Assembly: GCA_027600665.1 (NCBI GenBank)
Contig: JADGJL010000359.1
Coordinates: 1 to 23,888, forward strand
Reading direction: 5' to 3'
Source: Irineochytrium annulatum
Lineage: Eukaryota; Chytridiomycota; Chytridiomycetes; Chytridiales; Chytridiaceae
DNA: 23,888 nt
Part shown: piece after piece, positions 1 to 8,484 of the stretch
Layout: the number at the start of each line of letters is the position of its first letter
How positions within the stretch are numbered: the first letter of the stretch is position 1
Made by a program: the position numbers and the translations under genes
The notes under the pieces: generated by a model
Seen by the model: only the letters and a program-made list of their open reading frames with translations
Databases searched by the model: none
Told to the model about the DNA's origin: nothing

Positions 1-3
1 GCC

Positions 4-1686
4 TTAGTAGTTCCTCCCGAACCCGCCCATCCCGTCCTCGAAAAACTGGCCGTCCCCGCTCCCTTCCCTTCTCTCCATCTGCAACCCCCGATGAATCAAC
101 CCGGGCCCACCGCTGCTCGGCACGGCGATGGGCGTCCGCGTCATCAATTCATCCTCGAGCGTCATCGTGCTGGCGGTTGACGACGCCATCCGGTTCGGCT
201 GCTGCTGGTGATCGTAGATGGAGGCGGATGAGGCCATGCGGTTAGGTTGCTGTTGATGCGAGTGCGGGTAGATCATGGACGTTGCGGGGCTGGGCATGAC
301 CATCGAGCCGGCGTGGTGATGGTGGTTTTGTTGTTGCCGGTGGATTTGGTTATCGGTTGAGGAGAAGTGGTGGAATGATTGCGACGCGGTGGAGAACGAG
401 TGCAGCGAGGACGAGAGCGACACGGGTCCGCCCGCGGACGCGTTGCTTGTGTTGTGGTCGTACTGGTGTTGTTGGTGATGGGCGGCGGGGTGCTGCGGGT
501 TCGCGTTCGACGCCCGTCGTGTCGGGCTCGGGATCGGGACAGGCATAGGTTGTTGGGAGGCGGAGTGCAGTAGCTGGGTGAGGGATTCCTCGTCAAAGAA
601 GCGGGAGTCCGGGCCGGCGAAGGGCTCGTTGTCGAAGGGTTGAGGCTGATGTTGGTGACGTTGCGGCTGCATGGACGCGTCCTCCACAACGGGTGACTCC
701 GCCGGCGGAGTCTGCATAGCGTTGGGCATGAGGGACGCGTTCTGCTGCTGCTGGTGTTGGTAGTGTTGTTGTTGCTGTTGGTGATGATGTTGGATCGCGG
801 AGTCCAGCTCCTCGTCGTCCAGCTCGTCAATCATGCCCTCGGGGCTGGCGGGCCCGCCCTGCCGCCCCACGAGGTGGGCGCCACCATTGAATGCGGCCGC
901 GAGACCCAATCCGATGTCGACGGTTGGATGTGGCGCGTTCGGCGTGATGGGCGACGACATGGCCGAGAGGGACGTCGGTGTCGCCAGGCCGCTCATGTCG
1001 CCGTTCATGCTGAAGGTGTCGGACGACGCCGACGGCGGGCCGGCGAAATGTCGTGCCGCCTGCGCCGCAGCGGCGGCGGCGAGCGATGCCTCGTGCACCA
1101 TGTCCTCATCCACCAGTATCTCCTCGCTCTCCAACGGCAAGCCGAGGATGTCCCTCAGCCTGTTGACCTCCATGAGCAGCTCGCGATTTCGGTCGCGGAT
1201 CGCCGCCAGCGCGCGCGTCTTGACCTCGATCCTCGCGTTCGATTCCGCAACGTGGTCGATCGCCCGCGAGACGATGACAGCTTTTGAGGGCTTGCGGACT
1301 GAGTTGAGGGACGGGATCCCCTGGGCCAACTCCTGGAATCGGATGTTGAGAGACTCACGTCGCGCGCGCTCAATAGCGTTATGGGAGGCGCGCTTCTCGG
1401 CGTTCATCCCGCGGATCGCGCCTGTTGTTGGGGGACCAGGGTGAGACTGGACAGGAGACCTTATCAGATGCTCGTTAGCTTGACGGGCCTCCAGTATGGA
1501 AAGAAAGAGCAACACTCACTGCCGTTGCGGTGGATTGTCTGAAGGCAGAAGATGGGTGGAAGACTGCGGTTAGCACAAAGCGAGTCTGACCCCGGCCCCT
1601 TCTCATCACTCACTCGATGCATTGATTTGGAAGGTGAACACGTTCGAGTTTGGGTAGCTCTGAGCGGGCATCGTCCGCGCGAACAT
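4..1686 (-). CDS. bHLH transcription factor (class B E-box type), three-exon model
   Basis: Probable DNA-binding regulator of 515 residues acting in the nucleus. The basic region has H57, E61 and R65 (pattern HNxxERxRR), the trio that in class B bHLH proteins reads CACGTG. Helix-loop-helix spans about 53-104 and is followed by a leucine-containing coiled coil (about 105-133). The rest is low complexity: poly-Ala near 157-166, a His/Gln tract near 254-270, and a duplicated HQQQPNRMASS motif. My model joins 1686-1614, a 19-nt exon 1538-1520, and 1459-4. Introns have GTGAGT donors and CTAAC branch points; the second ends in AAG. An alternative uses a 44-nt middle exon and a later acceptor and is also in frame, so the residues before the bHLH domain are uncertain. 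The stop at 4-6 lies almost at the window edge. Target genes cannot be inferred. Confidence 0.88.
178..258 (-). repeat. In-frame tandem duplication inside the bHLH gene
   Basis: Two adjacent copies encode HQQQPNRMASS, the first extended by ASIYD, giving a 48-nt unit followed by a 33-nt partial unit. The repeat lies in the disordered C-terminal part of the protein and probably arose by replication slippage. Confidence 0.75.
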
Positions 1687-2424
1687 GACGACGGCTGGGG
1701 ACCTCGGGGTCGGAGGGACGGCGTCGAGGGTGGGGGGTAGCCCGACTTGAAGCAGTGGTGAGGAGGAGGGCAGCGCGAAATGGGAAACGCTATCAGTTCA
1801 AAGCACCCAAGACAGTATCAGGGAAGGGGTCGCTAATTGCGCTGCTTGATTACGTGTGCGACAATGGCGCGTAATAATTCGGAAGGAAGGCGCCTTCCCA
1901 TGACGCAGCATCGGAACCCGTCCCCGGACCCTGCACACCGGGACGACCGCTCTCGGTGACGCCCGCCAGCGTCGGTAAGCCACCCTCCGACGACGGCCTC
2001 CTGGATCGCGCGAGCTCGCGCCCCGGTCTCCGTCGCCGTTGGCACTCTGACATCATGGTCAAACTTGTGACTGGAGGGTAAGACCCCTGGGCACCGCCCA
2101 CGACATCTCTTGGAAGAGGTCGCCCCTCTAACCGGCACGGCCCTGCCGCGACGTCCATGCAAAACCTACCGTGGGCAATATTTGTTTGTCGCGGCACTCA
2201 TGGGCACATGCTGGAAGACGGTGTTAAGAAAGAACGGCACCAACTTCACTGATATCGGGCCCTTTTACTATCAATACAGACAGGCCATAAGGCTCGAACC
2301 TGCAGGTGAAAAACGAAAGCGGCCTAACGAACTTCCTCATTTGACTGGAGGCAGTCGAGATCGCCAGCGCAGAAAGCGGAGTGTACGTGACCAATGTTGA
2401 TCTGTGTTGATCATCCTTTTCAAT
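1687..2424. other. Intergenic: bHLH upstream region, no convincing gene
   Basis: This spacer holds the promoter and 5'UTR of the minus-strand bHLH gene and the 3' flank of the partial cysteine-rich gene. Short open frames are present on both strands but have no consistent codon bias and do not splice into anything recognisable. One minus-strand piece at 1833-1901 encodes LPSELLRAIVAHV, which resembles the start of an F-box, but it ends after a few codons. Confidence 0.6.
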
Positions 2425-2815
2425 TCATTCGGACTCGGCCGGGCTGCAAATCAGCGCCGAGCAGGTGTCGATGACGCACAGGCCTTTTATCGGACCCAGC
2501 TGGACAGCGTAGCACCCCGTCGAGCTGGCGTCCGACCAGGTAAGAAACGACGTGCTGGTTGCAAGTTCGTCCACGCTTGCGTCGCGGAGCCCGACCGCGA
2601 CCATGATGCACGCGGCGGGGACGTTGAAGGCTTGCGTGATGACGTCCGGCACGCAGAAGAGGAGGTCGTGCTGCCCTCGGAGAAAACCGTCATTCGGGGG
2701 ACGCGGTTGTTGCGACGCCGTCACCGACTTTGAATTTGCACGCGTCGACGTTGGGGCTGAGAGAGGAGCCCAACACGACGCAGCCAAGGATGTAGGGTGG
2801 AAGTTTACCTCCCTG
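2425..2815 (-). CDS. Partial or 5'-degraded eight-cysteine protein, two exons visible
   Basis: Not recognised. Two stretches with strong G/C third-position bias join across a 49-nt intron (2724-2676, donor GTGACG, TGAC branch, acceptor GAG). Exon 2815-2725 encodes a segment with YILGC and a second cysteine in NVDAC. Exon 2675-2425 carries six more cysteines and ends in TGA. The eight cysteines are spaced 13, 11, 14, 31, 11, 4 and 4 residues apart and none are adjacent, so the CC pairs of hydrophobins are absent. An acceptor-like TTAAC...CTGCAG precedes the first visible exon, implying an upstream exon, but the AT-rich DNA between it and the next gene shows no convincing start or signal peptide. 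It is either a secreted protein whose first exon I cannot find or a gene that has lost its 5' end. Confidence 0.5.
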
Positions 2816-3074
2816 CTGCAGGGTTAATCAATGCAACTGGATGGACAATACGTAAATTTCGTATCAGGTCTATTAAACTGGGGAGAAAGATATAAAGAAA
2901 GGAAAGCAAAAAAATTTCTCAACAAGTGCCTGACTCAAAAAAAAAAAATTGAACAACTTGTTCAGAGCTCTTCCTCACGCGTTCCTTAAAATGTTACAAC
3001 GAGGTCGCGCAAAAAAATATCGCCCTTACAATCCAAACACAAGACATACAACACAAGTCGTGTCCTCGCCGCCA

Positions 3075-4096
3075 TTACGAACAATACTCTTCCGGTGGCG
3101 TTGGCTCAACCACCACCGGCCCCAATGAAGCCTGAAAAGCTGCCGGGCCTTCCGAGGCCATGGACGCCAATTCTCTATACGATGGCGGTGCTGTGCTTGA
3201 GGTCACCGTTAGGATGGAGACCCCAGCGGTGGGATCCGCCGCATTCACATTTTGCGCAGGCGATAACGCGACCTTTAGCATTGAGCTCCCCATCCCCGGC
3301 GCTGGAAGGTCGTCGATGCCTTTAGTCTCGGCCGGCCACGGCGATACAGGCTTAGCAACTGAGACCCCTCCGCCACCTCCCTCCTCAACTCCCACGCGCA
3401 CCTCCCCGGCCGTCAGGTCGACCCCACCACCTCCACCTGCAAACTCCATCCTCTCCTCACGTTGCTTCCCCGTTGGGGACCCAACAGCTTGTCCCTTCCT
3501 TTGCTTCAACCTCCTGATCGCGATAAAGAGCCCCGACCCGCCGACGATGAGAAACAGGAGCACGCAGCCGAGCGCGATGCCAAGGACGGTAGATTGGGGG
3601 AGGGTGGAGGAGGATGCGTTGAGGGTAGGGTGGAGGAGAAGCTGCCCAATGAGTTCGTTGAGGTTGATGAAGATGTAGGGGAAGTGGTCGGCGCGGCGGA
3701 GGATGTCCGCGCGGTCGTTGAGGCAGGCGCCGTGCTCGAAGACGTTGAGGCAGGCGTCGTCCCACCCGCCGGCAACTTCGCCGCAGCCTGCTGTGCATCC
3801 GGCATAACCGCAGACCCGGCATCCCCACCGACGAAATATAACATCCCATCCGAATCCTTACACGGCAGACCCTGGGGACACTGATCGCACAGCAACTTCG
3901 CCCGCTCCGTCACATTCACCACATGCAGACAATAGCAATCCCCCGTCGGTGCCAGGCCCGCGACGACGGATAAGGCGTCGGGGAAGCATAGGGACTCGCA
4001 GGGAGCTATGCCCGGCTGGAAGACGGCGGAGGTGGGAGGGACGGTGAAGCACAGGGGCAGGGGGACGACGCCTGTGAGGTCTATGGGGGTGGACAT
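3075..4096 (-). CDS. Single-pass membrane protein with Cys-rich ectodomain and PPxY tail
   Basis: Family not recognised. Joining 4096-3862 to 3787-3075 across a GTAAGG...CAG intron gives 315 residues. Residues 1-135 are rich in cysteine (LPLC, PCESLC, DCYC, CDQC, then several more around 79-100). A hydrophobic helix at about 146-170 follows, and RRLKQRKGQ directly after it predicts the inside, so the N-terminus should face out. The cytoplasmic tail is glycine-rich and ends with PPSY, a possible WW-domain ligand, and PPEEYCS. The second exon's frame is chosen over a competing Ser/Thr-rich frame because nearly all its third positions are C or G. The acceptor could lie 3 nt upstream. The ATG at 4096 sits directly behind CTAAC...ACAG, so there is an upstream exon or a 5'UTR intron; a signal peptide may be encoded there. 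A sensor or adhesion role is only inference. Confidence 0.68.
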
Positions 4097-4844
4097 CTGT
4101 TCATTGAGTTAGCGTCGAGTTAATGGAAATCGCCCCGAGAACTCCAGCCTCTGCCCCACATCGGCCCTCGACGCCGCGACGGCGCCAGATCACGTACGAT
4201 ACAATCGGGCACAGACTCCAACCTGGTATCGTAGCTTGGATGGGGCAATGCGTGAATGTTGGGCTTTTGACTTCCCTGATCACAGAGCGTCTTCACTGAT
4301 GTAGTGCAACTTATGTCATTAACTACCTTGCACTTTTTTCGCCTACGCGATGAAGGACGGGCATGTTCAGTTCACTCCCACGTCGACCGAAATACCTTGT
4401 TTATTGATGGTTTGACGCGCAAGCACTACGCTCGGGTTTCCCTGACGGATTTGGATGGGGAAACCGTTGTCGCTGATTCAACATCGAGCACAAATGTTTG
4501 AGAGGGTGATGTACATCAAATCTGAACTTCGACAAAGACAATGTGGACAGGGACCACAATAATTATATAGTATTTGATTCCTAGGCCCCCTTCAATGATT
4601 ATCATATGTGTCCGAATACCATTTAATTAAACAAAAACACAGGAAGCAACCTAACCCAACGTCCGCAGTGCGACAAGTAGAGACGAAACGAAGCGAAGTC
4701 CAATACATATGCAACAATAAATAAATAAATAAAGTCGCCACCCTGCGCTCGAAGTCCTACCAAGGATATCGTCCGCCCAAACATGCTACCCTTCTCTGAA
4801 CATGCAATTCTAGAGCTCCGAAGCCTGGCACCAATACCGGAAGC
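4097..4844. other. Intergenic spacer with an AATA microsatellite
   Basis: This holds the upstream region of the Cys-rich membrane protein gene and the 3' flank of the 208-residue protein gene. A short AATA repeat lies at about 4715-4733. A splice-acceptor-like CTAAC...ACAG ends at 4097. A possible GTACGT donor lies near 4194 upstream of it, but I found no clear coding exon with a signal peptide. Confidence 0.6.
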
Positions 4845-5628
4845 CTAATCCGTCGTCACCGTGATCGACACCGAGGCCGACGCCGACTCGGAAACCGAGG
4901 CCGACACGGTGGCCGTCGGCGTCGGCGGGGGCGCGAGGTCCGTGTACTCAAACTCGAGGTTGTAGGTGTCGTCGATGAACATGGGGATGAGCTTGCCCAG
5001 GTTACCGCCGCGCCTGGTGAGGCCGCCCTTCGGCGTCGGGGTCGGGTAGGCCGTGAAGGTGGCGGTGGCCTCGTAGTCGGCGTAGGCGCAGCTTTTTGAG
5101 TAAAGAAAGCGGTTAACAGATGGGGCCGTTGGAGAGGGTGGAAGAAGTTTTGGGAAGAAAGAGACTCACTAGGTGGGGAGAATGCCGACGATGGCAAGGG
5201 TGTTTTCACCCTCGATGAAGATCTCAGCCGGGTCGTTGGCGCTCTGGTAGCGGTACCTCTGTTGAATGAAGGAAGGTTAGCAAATAACAAGAGCGTTCAT
5301 CAACCAAATTGCTAGTGAGAAGAAACGAGTCGCTCACGTAGTGCAATCCAGTGTAGGAGCTGTCGAGGGTCATGGTGACGGTCGGCTTTGAGGGGATGTT
5401 GGTGTAATCGGCCACGTAAACGGTGCCGTCGACGGTGGCGTAGCCGCCCCCACGGCGCCTGAGCTGCCCGTTGGCCGTCTGGATGCGAGCCGCGTCGGCG
5501 ACCGTGAACGAGAAGATGGTGTCGGCCGCAGCGGAGTAAGGGAAGGTGGTCGCGCACGCGATGGCGGACGTGGTTGCGGATGCGGTCAGGGTTGCGGTCA
5601 CGGATGCGGAGAGGGTAACTTCGGCCAT
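4845..5628 (-). CDS. Uncharacterised 208-residue beta-rich protein
   Basis: No family recognised. Three exons (5628-5338, 5258-5170, 5091-4845) join in frame; introns are 79 and 78 nt with GTGAGC and GTGAGT donors, and GCTAACC lies near the end of the first. No signal peptide or membrane helix is visible. The protein has alternating Ser/Thr/Val/Ala stretches at both ends (around VTLSASVTATLTAS and ATVSASVSESASASVS). Two RRGG-type motifs sit in the middle (about residues 56-60 and 150), each followed by a hydrophobic segment. Only two cysteines are present (C25, C128). The alternating pattern suggests beta strands. Codon third positions are strongly G/C, supporting a real gene. Role unknown. 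Confidence 0.82.
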
Positions 5629-6178
5629 CGTTGCGAGTTTGTTAGGGGGTGAGTGTGGATGGACAGTGGAGGTGGAGGGGGTTCAGACGGCCATTTAAGG
5701 GCGCCGACCGTACCGAGGGGCCCGCAAGCTGGGGATTGGACCTAATATGATCGCTAGGGCGGACCCTGGTCTCTCACCCTAGCCCCCCGCCACGCTCAGA
5801 GGGGTGGGGGATCAAGTTGGCGATCAAGCACCCCGCCCTTTCCCCCAAGCGTCCTGCACCCGATCAGAGTAGCCGAACACGGCTCGAAAGAACGCCCAGG
5901 GCCGCGATCAAGCACCCCTTTCGTCAGGGCAGGCCTTCATCTGCTGGGCCGCTGGGTGCGCTTGGCTCGGACATGGCTGTCAGCCCTGGTTCTGAACGCC
6001 GAAGACCGAAAACCCGGAAAGCCGAACTAACGAATAGGAGCTGAGGATGCGGCAATGAGTCTTTCCTAACAAGCTCGTTTACCTCACATCCTGTCGATGT
6101 AAGGCTGATGACGCTGATGAACCCGAAGACTTCGTCGAGATTCTCTCCCCCTCCATCGTCCTCGGCCGCGGCTCTGCG
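5629..6178. other. Divergent intergenic region
   Basis: A shared upstream region between the minus-strand 208-residue protein gene and the plus-strand seven-helix protein gene, so it probably holds both promoters. It contains a 15-nt direct repeat (GCGATCAAGCACCCC) and no credible coding frame. Confidence 0.65.
5820..5918. repeat. 15-nt direct repeat GCGATCAAGCACCCC in a divergent promoter
   Basis: Two exact copies lie at about 5820-5834 and 5904-5918. Spacing and location suggest a possible duplicated regulatory site, though a chance or slippage origin is possible. Confidence 0.5.
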
Positions 6179-7376
6179 ATGAGCGCGACAGAATCCTTGC
6201 CCGGTTGTAATCCCGTGAGTCCGTCCGTATCATCATATCCCAATCCTTACCTCGCCGAAGGCCCAACTCAACGTCTGCTCAACTCCCGGCCTGAATCCCT
6301 ATGCCAAAGCCCTGGCCCTGATCGCGTGGCCCCCCGTCTTCCTCGGCGTCCTCGACGTCCTCCTCATGATCCGCCGCCGAAGCCGATCGTCCGCGCCCGA
6401 CGTCGACGTCCGCCTCACGAGGCTCGAGGGCTGCGGGTGTCTCGTCATCGTCGGCTGCATCGCAAGCGCGCTCGCATTGTCGTTGAGCGCGTTCATGGGC
6501 ACGTCGGGAGTGGTCTTCAGGTAAGTTTTGCACATTTGATAGCAGCCGACTTACTGGGAGGGCCGTGCAGCTCGCTCCAATCCCTCCGCCGCGCCGCCGT
6601 CTTCATCTCCGTCATGCTCTACGTCGACTCCATCCTCGTCTCAAACCCGGCAAGCGCGCGCCGGATCGACGGCCTGCGATACGTCCTCCTGCTTCTCCTC
6701 CTGGTGCTGCCGTTCGCCATCGTCTTCTCTACGCTCTCGGGCCTCTTCGCGGATCAGGGCTTGTTTTCCGCGAGCGCGTCCATCAACGCGGTGGCCGAGT
6801 TGGAGTGGCAGGGAAGCTTTGTGTTGTTGTTAGGGTTTCTGCTGGTCGCGCGGTGGTTGTTTGTGAGGTTCCTGAGCGAGATCGTGGTGCCACAGGTTGA
6901 AGCGGGTGGTGGGATGAGGATAAGGAGGAGGTCCCGGTGGTCAACTCGCGGTGGCGGTCGCGGTGTGGACGGGATGGTACAATGGAGACGAGGGGAGGAG
7001 GCGGTCATAGTGTTGGATAGGGGAGACGCGTCGCTGACGGAGGCTACCGCTTTAGGGAGGTCGATCGTGGAGCTAGAGGCGGGGCTTAAGATGGCCATTA
7101 GGGCGATGACGCTGTCGGCCGCGGGTATTGTCGCGTTCCTACTATTCGACGTGCTCTTTGCGCTGGCGCTCAAGTTCTTCGGGACGCAGTCGTGGTTCAT
7201 TTTTTTGCAGGTGTTCTTACAATTTGGGTGAGCTTTTTTCTGATATCCGGCGCTTATGTAAGATCCTAACGACCGGTTTAAGGATTTTGAACAACATTGC
7301 TCTTGTCGTGTTCGCCCTTCGGTTAGCTGTGACAACGCGTCGCCTTGCGGAGCCGGCTGGTGTGGAACGTCCATGA
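6179..7376 (+). CDS. Seven-helix integral membrane protein, GPCR-like layout
   Basis: Family not recognised. Four exons (6179-6214, 6261-6520, 6571-7227, 7283-7376) give 348 residues; introns are 46, 50 and 55 nt, the last with CCTAACG. Hydrophobic segments are at about 29-49, 70-91, 107-123, 136-157, 181-199, 280-299 and 307-331. The short N-terminus (with C18) precedes helix 1, and the loop after it is basic (RRRSRSS), which predicts N-terminus outside. The loop between helices 5 and 6 is long (about 80 residues) and strongly basic at its start (RIRRRSRW), like the third intracellular loop of many G-protein-coupled receptors. No classical receptor motif such as DRY or NPxxY is obvious. A receptor role is inference from topology; a transporter or a structural membrane protein cannot be excluded. 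Confidence 0.82.
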
Positions 7377-7649
7377 CTCAAACAACTAGATGAGCGCAGC
7401 TAGGAGCTTTCTTATTCTCTTCCAATTTTATAGATAAGCGCCTGCTGGCCTGGTGCACTTATATCATTCACACTTTGCATATATTGTCAATAGCAGTCGC
7501 ATGTTCTTCATTCTTTCCGCGTACACTTTTCTCTTTTACATTTTTCGGTCGCGCTGAACTGAGAAGTGGTATTCACCTTGCCTTTTCTTTTAGTCTTTAT
7601 GTGCCCATTACTTTTTATTGGTTCACGGCGACGGCAGTACATAAAGTTT

Positions 7650-7692
7650 GCTATGCTCCACCTCTTTTTAGAGGTGCTATGCTCCACCTCTT
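7650..7692. repeat. 17-nt direct repeat GCTATGCTCCACCTCTT
   Basis: Two exact copies at 7650-7666 and 7676-7692, 26 nt apart start to start. The spacer contains TAGAGGTG, which can pair with the CACCTCT part of either copy, so a small hairpin is possible. Confidence 0.7.
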
Positions 7693-8009
7693 CTTAGACC
7701 TTTTTTGTCGTTTAAACGGAGCGCTTCTCAAGTACTATTACTCGTACATATCAATTGCATTCAATTTTTTTCCGTGCACATTCCTTTCTCTGTGTACGTC
7801 GTCGATTTTGCCGACACAATGACACGAGTTCCCGCTGCGTTCTACTGGATCATGAAATGCTGGAAAGCAGCTGGTGAGATATTTCTGACTGTTTGTGTTA
7901 ACATGGAAAGGACGAACATCTTTTATTTCTAGTAGATACTTTGGTGTCTTAGTACGACGTGGCTGGAAATATTTCAAACCCCGAGACGGCATAAAACCAC
8001 GGAGGACCC

Positions 8010-8119
8010 CCTGGGATTGAGGGTATCTTCTTACCCTTCAATCCCAGGTGCGTGCGGTTTATTATGCGATGCTTGGTGTATATGTATTTGAATAAGATCT
8101 TCTTACCCTTCAATCCCAG
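8010..8119. repeat. Near-perfect inverted repeat plus a third copy of its right arm
   Basis: CCTGGGATTGAGGGTA at 8010-8025 is followed by TACCCTTCAATCCCAGG ending at 8048. The arms pair with a single one-base bulge and a loop of about 6 nt. The right arm with its leader (ATCTTCTTACCCTTCAATCCCAG) recurs at 8097-8119. No coding frame or tRNA fold covers it. It may be a remnant of a small non-autonomous element or a structured RNA. Confidence 0.7.
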
Positions 8120-8484
8120 CTCCACAGTTTGCTAAACGCAAGCATAATACTGCATGATTCAATCACAGAATTCAGTAAGTTATTATATGTTAACTTCGAC
8201 ACACTGTTCTTAACGGTCTCTGCGATCCAATGTCCGACGGAGACCAGCGAGAAAGATCTTGGGGCCGCGAGAGAATCGTGGCAGGCAAGGATTAACCCCG
8301 CCACATAATAGCCCTCCTGTACCGAGAGGTCCGCTGCCAACTCTCAAGTTACGGGGGCTGAGGTGAATCCCGTCATCATCCTGGTGCACCGTGATGCTGG
8401 CCCGCGTCGGCACGCATCTGCGCGGCTCTATAGTCCCGTCGTGCGGAGCCCCCCAAGATTTGTCACCATCATCGCCATCGTTCA

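Larger units (their letters stand above)
7377..8484. other. Long AT-rich intergenic region with short repeats
   Basis: This holds the 3' flank of the seven-helix protein gene and the upstream region of the LRR gene. Open frames of up to about 115 codons occur in the AT-rich part but lack the G/C third-position bias of every real gene here. Two repeat systems are present and listed separately. Confidence 0.65.

Noticed and set aside
273..1444. Several plus- and minus-strand frames inside the bHLH gene
   Set aside because: Shadows of a GC-rich coding exon; only the frame with the bHLH domain makes sense.
2425..2815. Hydrophobin
   Set aside because: Eight cysteines are present, but the two adjacent CC pairs that define hydrophobins are absent.
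3073..3075. ATG overlapping the stop of the Cys-rich membrane gene as a start for the eight-cysteine gene (MAARTRLVLYVLCL, followed by GTAAGG)
   Set aside because: It looks somewhat like a signal peptide, but it would leave the upstream gene without a 3'UTR and needs a 200-nt intron with no other support.
4304..4501. Plus-strand frame of 65 codons
   Set aside because: No coding bias, no recognisable content, and it lies in the 3' flank and promoter spacer.
7475..7932. AT-rich hydrophobic open frames downstream of the seven-helix gene
   Set aside because: They lack the G/C third-position bias of all genes here, have no splice-supported extension, and sit in the 3' flank.
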